Made by a program: the position numbers and the translations under genes
Notes under the pieces: model-generated
The model's input: the letters and a program-made list of their open reading frames with translations, nothing else
The model's database searches: none
Told to the model about the DNA's origin: nothing
Shown: positions 54,068 through 63,813 of the stretch, piece by piece
How the letters are laid out: each line of letters opens with the position of its first letter
Numbering within the stretch: position 1 is the stretch's first letter
Assembly: GCF_002949735.1 (NCBI RefSeq)
Contig: NZ_CP026681.1
Location: forward strand, 1,302,001 to 1,366,000
Length of the DNA stretch: 64,000 bases
Direction: 5' to 3'
From: Nostoc sp. 'Peltigera membranacea cyanobiont' N6
GTDB lineage: Bacteria; Cyanobacteriota; Cyanobacteriia; Cyanobacteriales; Nostocaceae

Positions 54068-54691
54068 TCATAAATTCGCAAGTTGTCGGTAGCGTTCCTG
54101 AACTTCCTGAATCGAAAACAAAGTTTCAAACTTCAACCCAGCTGACTGGTACAACTCACCTCCCCCTTGTTGCCGGTCTACCAGTGAAATTATTTGATTG
54201 ACTGTATAACCCGCATCCTTAAGACGCTCAACCGCTTTCAGAGCAGATTGCCCAGTTGTCACCACATCTTCCAAAACAACTACTTTTGCACCCTCTGGTA
54301 AAGTGGGGCCTTCTATATAAGCTCTCGTCCCATAACCCTTGGCTTCTTTGCGAATAATCAGCGCTGGTATGGGTCGGTTTTCATACACAGAAACTATACT
54401 CACTGCTGTCACCATTGGGTCAGCCCCCATCGTTAAACCTGCTACAGCCTGAGTATCTACAGGTAGTAAAGGAAACAACAATCGTCCAACAGCTAAAGCT
54501 CCTTGGGGGTGGAGTGTTACCTGCATCTTATTGACATAATAAGAACTACGTAGCCCAGAAGCGAGAACAAAATCACCCTCTTGATAAGCCCGTTGAGAAA
54601 ATAAATCTAGTAGCTTGTGGCGCAAATTTGTCAAATCAAGAGTGGTTGCCCAAATATCTGAGTGGGTAAGAGTTTCAGTAGGATACGTCAT
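54068..54691 (-). CDS. pyrE: Orotate phosphoribosyltransferase
   Basis: 207 aa enzyme of pyrimidine synthesis joining orotate and PRPP. The PRPP motif VVVLEDVVTTGQSA is at about residues 125-138, with YVNKMQVTLHPQGA and IIRKEAKGYGTRAYIEG nearby. It is a few residues longer at the N-terminus than the minimal family. Convergent with the tRNA-Thr terminator. Confidence 0.95.
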   Translation of the reverse strand: MTYPTETLTHSDIWATTLDLTNLRHKLLDLFSQRAYQEGDFVLASGLRSSYYVNKMQVTLHPQGALAVGRLLFPLLPVDTQAVAGLTMGADPMVTAVSIVSVYENRPIPALIIRKEAKGYGTRAYIEGPTLPEGAKVVVLEDVVTTGQSALKAVERLKDAGYTVNQIISLVDRQQGGGELYQSAGLKFETLFSIQEVQERYRQLANL

Positions 54692-54797
54692 TACAAAACA
54701 TTAAAAGTTGTGCTACACCAAAGGTTGAACTCATCAGAGTTCTGAACTTAAGCATAAATTAAGATTCGCCAAAAACGAAAATTGAGGAGTCAGAAAC

Positions 54798-55232
54798 GTG
54801 CGGATAAAATTTAAAACCTTTGGTGGTTTGTTGGTGTTGCTTGCTGCTGGTATTATTTTTCCCTCAGTTGCATCTGCCCAAACCGAAACCCCCAAAACTG
54901 AAACTACGAGTGATGTATTTGAACGAGCTTATTTCAGTCACGATCGCAATTTCTACGAAAATGGTAGCCTTAAACGTCAGCTAGACTCACTTTTAGGATC
55001 TGGTTCTAGTTTCGGTGGTTCCTTCCCAGAAAATGAAATTGCCCGCGATGCTGAGTTGGTTAACACTTTATATCATGATGTCCTGACTCAGCAAGCTGGC
55101 AACGATCCTTATATTCGCACCCCCGATCTACCAAATCCTTATGACACATCGCTGATGATGTCTCCTCGTTTTAATAGCAACAAACTCAAAGTGGGAACTG
55201 AATTCAGGTTTGAAACTTTACCACCTCGGTAA
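54798..55232 (+). CDS. Secreted hypothetical protein, 144 aa
   Basis: GTG start with TTGAGGAG upstream. A signal peptide ends at about SVASA-QTET. The mature part (FERAYFSHDRNFYENGSLKRQLDSLLGSG...PYIRTPDLPNPYDTSLMMSP) is conserved-looking but I cannot name the family. Probably periplasmic or outer-membrane associated. Confidence 0.75.
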   Translation: MRIKFKTFGGLLVLLAAGIIFPSVASAQTETPKTETTSDVFERAYFSHDRNFYENGSLKRQLDSLLGSGSSFGGSFPENEIARDAELVNTLYHDVLTQQAGNDPYIRTPDLPNPYDTSLMMSPRFNSNKLKVGTEFRFETLPPR

Positions 55233-55357
55233 GATTGGTGATTAGGGAAGTGGGGAGCAGGGGATAATAATTACTAACCAACACTATCAGCAACATTCAG
55301 TACAAGTGCCCATACCCCATGCCCAATGTCCTCTATTAGCGTTTTTTGATGATTCAG

Positions 55358-55430
55358 TGCGCCCTGCTGGAATCGAACCAGCCTGAAGGCGAATTATGAG
55401 TTCGCTGCCTCCCCAATCGGCCAAAGGCGC
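55358..55430 (-). tRNA. tRNA with CAT anticodon, probably tRNA-Ile2
   Basis: 73 nt. GCGCCTT pairs with AGGGCGC (one G-U), and the anticodon loop CTCATAA sits on stem GCGAA/TTCGC. The AACTCATAATT anticodon arm resembles chloroplast trnI-CAU rather than initiator or elongator Met, so C34 would be modified to lysidine by TilS and read AUA. The isotype is inference; the tRNA itself is clear. Confidence 0.9.
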
Positions 55431-55728
55431 TCGTTTGTTGAGTTTTGGGTTGCTATCCTATGAGTAAATTATTTTAACTCTTAGGTCAACATTTGCTAAT
55501 TTTTAGAGTGAGGAAAATACCTCATTGCACTGAGTTTAGCCAATTCCGTAACTATAACATAAATTTACCACGTGTGAATACTGGACAATAGCTGCCCAGA
55601 TTTTTATACTACATAATTTAGTCATGAAATAGTACAGACTAATATTGATTAAGTTCCTTTAAGGATTGAGGTCAAAAGCTTCACTATTCTTAAATAGACC
55701 AGCATTCTTATGTGATAGCTTATCAGCA

Positions 55729-56430
55729 ATGAAAATAAATTCTACTGTACTTCTTACTTTGATTTTGTTAATCCTGATGATGGGAGCAGGTTCTGTGAGC
55801 GCCTTTTTGGGGTTTGAACTAGGGAGTTCAGCACTTAAAGGCGTGACCACACCAGATGGTCGTCCCACAACCAAATTTGCCAGTAATAAGGCAAATAGCT
55901 CCCAACAAGGAGGGCTGGTGCTATTAAAAGAGGAAGAGATTTTGAAAGTTGTCAAGGCGCGAATTGACGGTAAGACCAAGGCTGCTAAATCAGAAAAGCT
56001 AGAGGAAGATGACGAAGAAACCAATAGCAGCAAGCAGAAGCCAGAGGAAAAGCCTCCAGAAGTGGTTGAAGAAAAACCCCTACCAGGCTTTCCTGTTACT
56101 GCCCAAAGTCAGGGCGTAACCATGACTGTACAATCCGCCCGCTACTCTGGTGGTGATTTGCTACTGAAAGTGAAAATGCAGAACAAAGGTAAAGATTCCG
56201 TGCGTTTCCTGTATAGTTTTTTAGATGTTACCGATGACAAAGGACGAACTCTGAGTGCTAGTACAGAGGGTTTACCAACAGAATTGCCTGTAAATGGGCC
56301 AGTATTTTCAGGTACAGTGAGCATTCCCACAGCTTTACTTGATGATGTCAAGAAAATATCACTTGCTCTCACTGATTATCCTGCTCAACAATTAAAGCTA
56401 GAGGCATCGAATATTCCTGTAGGAAGGTAG
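55729..56430 (+). CDS. Membrane-anchored hypothetical protein with acidic linker
   Basis: About 233 aa from the ATG at 55729; the longer frame from 55666 adds 21 residues without a better start. A transmembrane anchor (TVLLTLILLILMMGAGSVSAFLGFELG) is followed by a Glu/Lys-rich linker (about 75-120) and a beta-rich C-terminal domain (VTMTVQSARYSGGDLLLKVKMQNKGKDSVRFLYSFLDVTDDKGR) similar in pattern to DUF4352-like domains. Function unknown. Confidence 0.7.
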   Translation: MKINSTVLLTLILLILMMGAGSVSAFLGFELGSSALKGVTTPDGRPTTKFASNKANSSQQGGLVLLKEEEILKVVKARIDGKTKAAKSEKLEEDDEETNSSKQKPEEKPPEVVEEKPLPGFPVTAQSQGVTMTVQSARYSGGDLLLKVKMQNKGKDSVRFLYSFLDVTDDKGRTLSASTEGLPTELPVNGPVFSGTVSIPTALLDDVKKISLALTDYPAQQLKLEASNIPVGR

Positions 56431-56431
56431 A

Positions 56432-56465
56432 AGACTGGGGACTGGGGACTGGGGATTGGGGACTG
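56432..56465. repeat. GGGGACT heptamer array
   Basis: Four to five GGGGACT/GGGGATT units between the anchored protein and the hemolysin-like gene. Confidence 0.75.
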
Positions 56466-56500
56466 AATTCTTCCCAATATTCAATCCCCAATCCTCCTAA

Positions 56501-57895
56501 ATGGAGGACGTGAGTTTTACACGAGCTTTGGCGGTGATTGGTTTTCCTAACTTAATTTGGACGGATGTGGCGCTGCGGTTGTTGTCAGTGCTACTACTGA
56601 TTGCCATAAATGCCTTTTTTGTGACGGCGGAATTTTCGATGGTCAGCGTGCGGCGATCGCGTATTCACCAGCTAGTTAAGGCGGGGGATATTCCCGCGAT
56701 CGCTGTCGAAATGCTACAACGTAGTATTGACCGATTGCTATCTACTACCCAGTTAGGCATTACCCTTTCTAGTTTGGCGCTGGGATGGATTGGCGAAAGT
56801 ACGATTGTTGTGCTGGTAAATGCCTGGTTAAGATCCTGGCCTTTACCGATTGGGATGACTACCTTCCTGGCCCATTCCCTATCAATTCCTATCGCCTTTT
56901 TCTTGATTGCCTATTTACAAATTGTGATCGGAGAACTATGTCCCAAATCCTTAGCCATGCTGTACTCAGAACAGCTAGCGAGGTTTTTGGGGCCTTCGGT
57001 AAAAGCGATCGTGCGTTTTTTTGGCCCCTTCATCTGGATTCTCAACCAATCAACTCGTTTTTTATTGCGGATTTTTGGTATCCAATACACAGGACAAGGC
57101 TGGCGGCCGCCTGTGACTCCCGAAGAATTGCAACTGATTATCTCTACAGAATGGGGATCTACTGGTTTACAGCGTGCGGAGCGAGAACTGCTCAATAATG
57201 TCTTTGAGTTTGGGGATGTCATGGCCCAAGATGTGATGATCCCCCGCACCAGTATTATCACGCTGCCAAAAGATGCTACCTTCCAGGCATTACTCAAAGA
57301 AATGGCTGCTACTGGTTACTCTCGCTATCCGGTGATTGGTGAATCCTTAGACGATGTTCGCGGCATTGTTTATTTTAAAGATTTGGCACAACCTTTGGCT
57401 GTCGGAAAACTCAGTTTAGAGACACAAATCCAACCTTGGATGCGTCCCGCCCGGTTTGTTCCAGAACACACGCCCTTGAGTGAACTTTTGCCCATGATGC
57501 AGCAAGAGAAACCCGCTATGGTTATGGTAGTGAATGAATTTGGCGGTATTGTGGGACTCGTGACAATCAAAGATGTCATTGCCGAAATCATCGGTGACGC
57601 AAGCGTTCCTGAAAGCAGTGACGACTTACTGATTCAGATGTTAGATGAGCAGAAATTTCTGGTGCAGGCACAAATCAACCTCGAAGACCTCAATGAGGTT
57701 TTAAATCTCAATTTGCCTTTGACCAGAGAATATCAAACACTGGGAGGCTTTTTGCTATATCAGTTACAGAAAATTCCGGCCATTGGTGAAACCTTCTGTT
57801 ATGAAAATCTTGAATTCACTGTAGTATCAATTGTTGGCCCGCGCCTCCATCAAATTCAACTTCGACGGTTAGAAGAGTTAATAGTTGACAGTTAA
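56501..57895 (+). CDS. Hemolysin/CorC-family membrane protein (CNNM-CBS-CorC)
   Basis: 464 aa. A DUF21/CNNM membrane domain (about 15-215, LLLIAINAFFVTAEFSMVSVRRSRIHQL), a CBS pair (about 225-345, MIPRTSIITLPKDATF; MVMVVNEFGGIVGLVTIKDV) and a CorC/HlyC C-terminal domain (about 370-455). Such proteins are associated with Mg or Co export; actual haemolysin activity is not implied. The ATG at 56501 has little SD; a GTG at 56510 is an alternative. Confidence 0.9.
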   Translation: MEDVSFTRALAVIGFPNLIWTDVALRLLSVLLLIAINAFFVTAEFSMVSVRRSRIHQLVKAGDIPAIAVEMLQRSIDRLLSTTQLGITLSSLALGWIGESTIVVLVNAWLRSWPLPIGMTTFLAHSLSIPIAFFLIAYLQIVIGELCPKSLAMLYSEQLARFLGPSVKAIVRFFGPFIWILNQSTRFLLRIFGIQYTGQGWRPPVTPEELQLIISTEWGSTGLQRAERELLNNVFEFGDVMAQDVMIPRTSIITLPKDATFQALLKEMAATGYSRYPVIGESLDDVRGIVYFKDLAQPLAVGKLSLETQIQPWMRPARFVPEHTPLSELLPMMQQEKPAMVMVVNEFGGIVGLVTIKDVIAEIIGDASVPESSDDLLIQMLDEQKFLVQAQINLEDLNEVLNLNLPLTREYQTLGGFLLYQLQKIPAIGETFCYENLEFTVVSIVGPRLHQIQLRRLEELIVDS

Positions 57896-57926
57896 GAGCT
57901 AGGAGTTATGAATTTTAACTCCTCAC

Positions 57927-58604
57927 TCAAGAAGCATAGACCACTGGATCGACAAGTCCCAATTCGGCAAAAGCTGCTAACCGCAAGCGACAAGAATCAC
58001 ATACACCACAGGCGACATCACCACCGGCATAGCAAGACCAAGTTAGCTCCCAAGGAACTCCCAATTGGTTCCCCAGTTGGATGATTTCGGTTTTTTTCAG
58101 GTTGATTAAGGGTGCAACAATATTAATTGGCTGTCCCTCACGCCCTTGTTTGGTTCCCAGCCGAAAAACTTCCTGCATTGCCTGAATATAGTCGGGGCGG
58201 CAGTCAGGATATCCTGAGTAGTCTAAGGCATTGACACCGATATAGACACGTTCAGCTGCGATCGCTTCGGCGTAACCAAGAGCAAAGCTTAAAAAGATGG
58301 TATTCCGAGCCGGAACATAAGTTACAGGGATATTTTGAGACATTTCATCCAGCGATCGCTCCTGGGGTAAATCAATAGCCTCATCGGTAAGTGCGGAACC
58401 GCCCCATTGCCGTAAATCAAAATTAACCACCTGATGTTTTGCGATCGCAGCCTTTTGAGCAACGCTGAGGGCTGAGTGTAACTCTCTTCGGTGTCGCTGC
58501 TGGTAATCAAAGGAGATCCCATGACATTCACAGCCATCAGCCTTAGCTTGATACAGAATTGTGGAAGAGTCCAATCCCCCAGATAACAGAATTACAGCTT
58601 TCAT
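57927..58604 (-). CDS. queC: 7-cyano-7-deazaguanine synthase QueC
   Basis: 225 aa. P-loop SGGLDSS at 8-14, SGYPDCRPDYIQAMQEVFRLG and the zinc cysteines in CYAGGDVACGVCDSCR. It converts carboxy-deazaguanine to preQ0 with ammonia and ATP in queuosine synthesis. Convergent with the CorC-family gene (31-bp gap). Confidence 0.95.
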   Translation of the reverse strand: MKAVILLSGGLDSSTILYQAKADGCECHGISFDYQQRHRRELHSALSVAQKAAIAKHQVVNFDLRQWGGSALTDEAIDLPQERSLDEMSQNIPVTYVPARNTIFLSFALGYAEAIAAERVYIGVNALDYSGYPDCRPDYIQAMQEVFRLGTKQGREGQPINIVAPLINLKKTEIIQLGNQLGVPWELTWSCYAGGDVACGVCDSCRLRLAAFAELGLVDPVVYAS

Positions 58605-58943
58605 CTCAGTTGCAAATTTTAGATTTCAAATCACCAAATTCCACCTCAACCAAATGCCAGAAGGCAATGCCAAGGAAAATTTACACTTAAGTCTTACTGA
58701 ATGTTTTAAACTTAATAAAAAGATACATATTTATTGTAGAAAGCACAAAATCCAAAACCAACCCGAACTATCTATACAAAAGATATTTGGATTACGGGAA
58801 CCGATCGCAAACTTTGAAATTCTTCATAAACATAGGCTCTATGTTACCATCTGGATGGTTTTAGACGGATCGTAACTGGCTTTCGAGTATAAACGCCAAC
58901 GGCCGTAGCGTCTCTAAATTTGGTGGTTGAGGAGAGAATAATA
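58605..58943. other. 339-bp divergent region queC / oxidoreductase, no gene seen
   Basis: AT-rich, no tandem array or tRNA. The frame at 58561-58875 overlaps queC on the other strand and has no recognisable product. Promoters for both flanking genes must be here. Confidence 0.5.
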
Positions 58944-60026
58944 GTGCAAGATAGCATGTCAGTGGCAGAATCGAATCTATATACACAGCGCAACCAACCA
59001 CGACCGATCCGCATAGGCGTGATTGGAGTGGGTAACATGGGACAACACCACGCTCGCGTGCTGAGTTCAATGAAAGATGTTGAACTGGTCGGAGTGGCAG
59101 ATATTAACGTCGAACGAGGATTAGAAACTGCCAGCAATTACAAGGTGCGTTTTTTTGAAGATTACTGTGACCTGCTACCCCTTGTGGAAGCAGTTTGTGT
59201 AGCTGTTCCCACCCGTCTGCACTATGCCGTGGGTATCAACTGTCTGTTAGCGGGAATTCATGTTTTGATTGAAAAACCCATCGCAGCCAGTATTTCTGAG
59301 GCAGAGTCTTTAGTAAATGCCGCAGCTGAGTCTGGGTGTATCCTGCAAGTAGGTCATATTGAGCGTTTCAACCCAGCTTTTAAAGAACTAAGCCAAGTTC
59401 TGAAAACAGAGGAAGTGCTGGCGCTAGAAGCCCACAGAATGAGTCCTTACTCAGATCGGGCAAATGATGTTTCAGTTGTGCTGGATTTAATGATCCATGA
59501 CATCGACCTACTTTTAGAATTAGCTGCTTCCCCAGTCACAAAATTGACTGCTAGCGGTACTCGCTCCCTAGACTCTGGTTATTTAGATTATGTAACCGCC
59601 ACCTTGGGGTTTGCTAATGGTATTGTTGCTACTCTGACCGCCAGTAAAGTCACCCACCGAAAAATTCGTCGGATTGTCGCCCATTGCAAAAATTCATTTA
59701 CTGAGGCAGATTTTCTCAAGAATGAAATTTTGATTCACCGACAAACCACGGTAAATTCTCTCACCGACCACCGACAAGTACTTTACAGACAAGATGGTGT
59801 GATTGAAAAAGTCTACACCAGCAATATTCAACCCCTAAGTGCAGAATTAGAACATTTTGTCAACTGCGTGCATGGTGGCAATCAACCCTCAGTAGGTGGC
59901 GAACAAGCTCTCAAAGCTCTGAGACTCGCAAGTTTAATTGAGCAAATGGCGCTAGAAGATCGAGTTTGGAATCCATTAGACTGGCAATCGGAACCAAGAG
60001 TACAATCATTGACCCCGACAGCTTAA
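58944..60026 (+). CDS. Gfo/Idh/MocA-family oxidoreductase
   Basis: 360 aa from GTG at 58944, chosen because TTGAGGAGAG lies just upstream; an in-frame TTG at 58920 is less likely. The Rossmann motif is IGVIGVGNMGQHHARVL, then EKPIAAS (Lys of the family) and VGHIERFNPAF. An NAD(P)-dependent sugar or amino-sugar dehydrogenase is likely, substrate unknown. Confidence 0.9.
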   Translation: MQDSMSVAESNLYTQRNQPRPIRIGVIGVGNMGQHHARVLSSMKDVELVGVADINVERGLETASNYKVRFFEDYCDLLPLVEAVCVAVPTRLHYAVGINCLLAGIHVLIEKPIAASISEAESLVNAAAESGCILQVGHIERFNPAFKELSQVLKTEEVLALEAHRMSPYSDRANDVSVVLDLMIHDIDLLLELAASPVTKLTASGTRSLDSGYLDYVTATLGFANGIVATLTASKVTHRKIRRIVAHCKNSFTEADFLKNEILIHRQTTVNSLTDHRQVLYRQDGVIEKVYTSNIQPLSAELEHFVNCVHGGNQPSVGGEQALKALRLASLIEQMALEDRVWNPLDWQSEPRVQSLTPTA

Positions 60027-60228
60027 AAGAAGATTGGCAGATAGAGATGAGGGGGAGAAAGTAAAATTTTCTTCCTTACCTTCCCTTTCTGCCTCATCCC
60101 CTCCACTGCATCAATCTCAGAAGAAAATCCAAAAGGATATTTTGAAATTAGGTCATCAAATTTTTAGATCCTTCCTAGTCCTTTTAAAAAACCGACCAAG
60201 AGGGATCTAAAAAATTAGAAAACAAAAC

Positions 60229-60351
60229 CTAGTGGTTCGTTTCATGAATTTTGTGAGGTTCGTAGTGAGGCATAAATCGCTCAATTTAAAACACTAGAGC
60301 TACTGACTGCGAACTTTTATAACCCTCAAAATTAATGAAACAGACCCCTAG
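60229..60351. mobile_element. MITE-like element with CTAG ends (about 123 bp)
   Basis: Ends CTAGTGGTTCGTTTCATGAA and, on the other strand, CTAGGGGTCTGTTTCATTAA are imperfect terminal inverted repeats of about 25 bp, with inner GTTCG/CGAAC pairing. Non-coding. Confidence 0.65.
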
Positions 60352-60446
60352 CTTCCACTTGTTTTACTATGTTTCTAAATTGGGATGCCAACTTTTAGTG
60401 CAGCTAAGTTACCTTGATTCTAGCAAGCGAGGATAATTATCTTTTG

Positions 60447-60489
60447 AGGACTTATGCAAACCTACAGTATGTAGGTTTGCATAAGTCCT
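60447..60489. repeat. Perfect 20-bp inverted repeat
   Basis: AGGACTTATGCAAACCTACA and its exact complement flank a 3-nt spacer (GTA). Likely a palindromic repeat unit or fused ends of a transposable element, 70 bp upstream of the DedA gene. Confidence 0.8.
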
Positions 60490-60558
60490 ATATCTTTAAA
60501 AAAAGCTAAGGCTGAATTTAATAACAAGAGTAGTGCAGTAATTTCAGGAATTGACTCA

Positions 60559-61182
60559 ATGCTTGAATGGATAACTAATACTATTAACTATTTTGGCCAT
60601 TGGGGAATCGCCCTACTAATGTTCCTAGAGAACCTGTTTCCCCCCATTCCTTCAGAATTGATCATGCCACTGGCTGGATTTGCAGCAAGTCCACATCAAC
60701 CAGGAGGGCCAAAGCTGAATATCATTGGTGTGTTTTTCGCAGGACTTTTAGGTTCTGTATTGGGCGCACTTATTTGGTACTATCCAGGTAAGTTTTTGGG
60801 CGAAACCCGTTTGAAAGCTTGGGCTGACAAGTATGGCAAATGGCTGGCTATATCCAGTAAAGATATTACCAAGGCGAAAAAGTGGTTTGACCAACAAGGT
60901 AGAAAAGCAGTATTAATTGGTCGCCTTGTGCCAGGAATCCGCACCTTGATTTCTGTTCCCGCAGGGATCAGCAATATGCCTTTACTACCATTTTTGTTTT
61001 ACACAACGGTAGGTAGCGCGGCTTGGGTAGGTTTGCTAACATACTCTGGATACGCCTTGGGTAGTCAGTATGAACTTGTGGACAATTACCTTGCTCCTGT
61101 ATCCAAAATCGTACTTGGGGGTTTGGTTCTAGCATTTGTTTCTTGGATATTCAAGCGCCAGTTAAGACGTACTAGAAGATGA
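60559..61182 (+). CDS. DedA-family membrane protein
   Basis: 207 aa. Family segments: FLENLFPPIPSELIMPLAGF, GALIWYYPGKFLG, FDQQGRKAVLIGRLVPGIRTLISVPAGISNMPLLPFL. DedA/VTT proteins are linked to undecaprenyl phosphate or phospholipid flipping and envelope homeostasis. Four to five membrane segments; length normal. Confidence 0.92.
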   Translation: MLEWITNTINYFGHWGIALLMFLENLFPPIPSELIMPLAGFAASPHQPGGPKLNIIGVFFAGLLGSVLGALIWYYPGKFLGETRLKAWADKYGKWLAISSKDITKAKKWFDQQGRKAVLIGRLVPGIRTLISVPAGISNMPLLPFLFYTTVGSAAWVGLLTYSGYALGSQYELVDNYLAPVSKIVLGGLVLAFVSWIFKRQLRRTRR

Positions 61183-61422
61183 AACACGGACGCTTTTGGT
61201 TTGAAAGCAGTAAAAGCAGGGGTTACATCTGGCCAAAATTCGCCTACACTATGCCAAATAATACTAGATGTGCGAAGGCATGAGCCCATCGGAGATATCG
61301 CCCGAATTAATTTTTGGCGTATTTCTAGCTACACTTGACGCAACCTAGAATTTCTGGTTGCTCGCATTTTTGTAAGATGAGCATGACAACTTTTTACAGT
61401 TAAGTTTGAACTAGGAGCTTTC

Positions 61423-62589
61423 ATGACAGACCAACCTTCCGCCGCTAACCCTATGAATACTGCTGCTATACCCATGAATAGGCAGCCGTTAGCATCGACG
61501 ACTCCCATCAATGCTGTTAATAATAATCCTCCCACTAGCAAGCCAGGCGGTGGTTCCGGGAAAACCATTCTCAGTGTTGATTTAGGCAGAACTTCCACAA
61601 AAACTTGTGTGAGTCGCGAACCAGGCAGTGTGGTGTTCGTACCTGCTAACGTCAAGCAGATGTCGATAGAACAAGTCCGCGGTGGTGTTTTTGAAGCCAG
61701 AGCTACTGACCCCTTAATGGATTTGTGGCTGGAGTATCAAGGAAATGGATATGCTGTTGGTCAACTAGCAGCAGATTTTGGGGCGAATTTAGGAGTCGGA
61801 CAATCTAAGGTAGAGGCTGCACTGGTAAAAGTGTTAGCAAGTGCTGGCTACTTCAAACTCAGAGACGATATCTCAGTTGTACTAGGTCTGCCTTTTCTTT
61901 CCTTAGAGCAATTTGAAAAAGAAAAAGCACAGTTGATTAGCCAAGTAGGTGGCCCTCATGTGTTGAACTTCCGAGGCGAATCTATATCGCTGAACGTTAG
62001 CAAGGTATGGGTAATGCCAGAAGGCTACGGCAGCCTATTGTGGTCTGAAGCTCAACCAAAGAAAAGCCCTGGCAGTCCCGATTTTACAAAAATATCGGTG
62101 GCGATCGTTGATATTGGACATCAAACTGTCGATCTTTTGATGGTAGATAACTTCCGTTTTGCCAGAGGTGCTTCTAAGAGCGAAGATTTCGGCATGAATA
62201 AGTTTTATGAATTGGTGTCTGCCGAAATCGAGGGAGCAGATAGTCAATCTCTAGCACTGATTTCTGCTGTGAACAAACCCAGAGGTGAACGCTATTACCG
62301 TCCTAAAGGCGCTAGCAAGCCCACCAACCTAGATGATTTTCTTCCTAACCTTACGGAGATGTTTTCTCGCGAAATCTGTAGCCGTGTGCTAGCCTGGTTG
62401 CCAGAACGCGTCACCGATGTGATTCTCACTGGCGGGGGTGGTGAGTTCTTCTGGGATGACGTTCAACGTCTGCTCAAAGAAGCAAAGATTAATGCTCATT
62501 TAGCAGCACCTTCCCGTCAGGCGAATGCTTTGGGGCAGTATATTTATGGAGAGGCACAATTATCCTCCAATCGCGCTGCTAGGGCATAA
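61423..62589 (+). CDS. ParM-like actin homologue (candidate CorM)
   Basis: 388 aa with TAGGAGC as ribosome site. After a flexible 40-residue N-terminus come the actin-fold motifs: phosphate 1 ILSVDLGRTSTKT, phosphate 2 VAIVDIGHQTVDLL and adenosine VILTGGGGEFF. It is followed 5 bp later by an RHH/coiled-coil gene, the ParM-ParR layout, but on what appears to be the chromosome. In Anabaena a chromosomal ParMR-derived pair (CorMR) is reported to control cell shape; this may be its homologue. Confidence 0.85.
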   Translation: MTDQPSAANPMNTAAIPMNRQPLASTTPINAVNNNPPTSKPGGGSGKTILSVDLGRTSTKTCVSREPGSVVFVPANVKQMSIEQVRGGVFEARATDPLMDLWLEYQGNGYAVGQLAADFGANLGVGQSKVEAALVKVLASAGYFKLRDDISVVLGLPFLSLEQFEKEKAQLISQVGGPHVLNFRGESISLNVSKVWVMPEGYGSLLWSEAQPKKSPGSPDFTKISVAIVDIGHQTVDLLMVDNFRFARGASKSEDFGMNKFYELVSAEIEGADSQSLALISAVNKPRGERYYRPKGASKPTNLDDFLPNLTEMFSREICSRVLAWLPERVTDVILTGGGGEFFWDDVQRLLKEAKINAHLAAPSRQANALGQYIYGEAQLSSNRAARA

Positions 62590-62594
62590 AGCTG

Positions 62595-63074
<480 letters not shown>

Positions 63075-63114
63075 GTAAAAATCAGGTTGGTGAGCAGTTT
63101 TTGCTCATATTAAC

Positions 63115-63144
63115 AATCCTTAATAGTATTCACTATTAAGGATT
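63115..63144 (+). terminator. Hairpin after the ParM/ParR-like operon
   Basis: AATCCTTAATAGT and ACTATTAAGGATT form a perfect 13-bp stem around a 4-nt loop, 40 bp downstream of the operon and followed by T-rich sequence. Confidence 0.65.
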
Positions 63145-63303
63145 ATTAATGTTTATATTTTTTAGAAATGCGATCGCGTCTATTCAAGTTATACAGAGCG
63201 ATATCCATAAAATACTTTTTATAAATCATGTTTAATGTGAATTAAAAATTGAAAACCAATATTGCAAGCTCCTCTATTAGTTGAGGCTCAAGAAGCAGTT
63301 AAT

Positions 63304-63813
63304 TTACCAATCGTAGTCAGTGGTGTCGATAACAGTCCCGTCCTCCAAAGTCAACTCTATAGCCATACCAGTAAAATCAACCGTATCGACATTTTTAGCT
63401 CCAGTCAGATCGGGACTAAAGGCATCGCCAACTCTGATTACAGCATCAAACAAGTTAGCCCCTCTCATATTAGTACCATCCAACTCGGCCCACTCCAGCA
63501 AGGCTTCGGTCAAGTTAGCTCCACTCAGGTCGGTATTGGTGAGATTGCTTTTACTCAAGTCAGCACGGGTCAAGTTGGCATTACTCAAGTTGGCTCCTTC
63601 CAAATTGACCCCTCTCAAGTCAGCCTGAGTCAAATCGGCACCACTGAGATTAATCCCGCTCAAATCAGAGGTGATTCCCTGACGGTAGGGTTCGGCATAA
63701 GCATCAACGTCAAAGCGGCGGTGGACTCCACTAAGATTAGCTCCTTTCAGATCGACTCCGCTAAAATCTCTCTCCCCAGCAGCATAACGTCTCAGCAATT
63801 GTTTACCGTTCAT
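63304..63813 (-). CDS. Pentapeptide-repeat protein
   Basis: 169 aa. More than 15 A(D/N)LXX repeats (DLSGINLSGADLTQADLRGV, NLEGANLSNANLTRADLSKS) between a short N-terminal helix and a 40-residue tail. These form a right-handed quadrilateral beta-helix; roles range from DNA mimicry to unknown. The longer plus-strand frames over it (63262-63906) are complements of the repeat. Confidence 0.92.
   Translation of the reverse strand: MNGKQLLRRYAAGERDFSGVDLKGANLSGVHRRFDVDAYAEPYRQGITSDLSGINLSGADLTQADLRGVNLEGANLSNANLTRADLSKSNLTNTDLSGANLTEALLEWAELDGTNMRGANLFDAVIRVGDAFSPDLTGAKNVDTVDFTGMAIELTLEDGTVIDTTDYDW

Larger units (their letters stand above)
60027..60558. other. 532-bp gap filled with inverted-repeat elements
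   Basis: Contains a weak AATTTTTAGATCC/GGATCTAAAAAATT inverted repeat at 60158-60217, a MITE-like element at 60229-60351 and a perfect 20-bp palindrome at 60447-60489. No gene seen. Confidence 0.7.

Noticed and set aside
53905..55430. tRNA genes as attachment site for the dnd island
   Set aside because: No direct repeat of either tRNA end was found near 33 kb, and lexA and argF, which are core genes, lie between.
58561..58875. 104-codon ORF between queC and the oxidoreductase
   Set aside because: Overlaps the queC start on the other strand and has low-complexity, unconvincing sequence.
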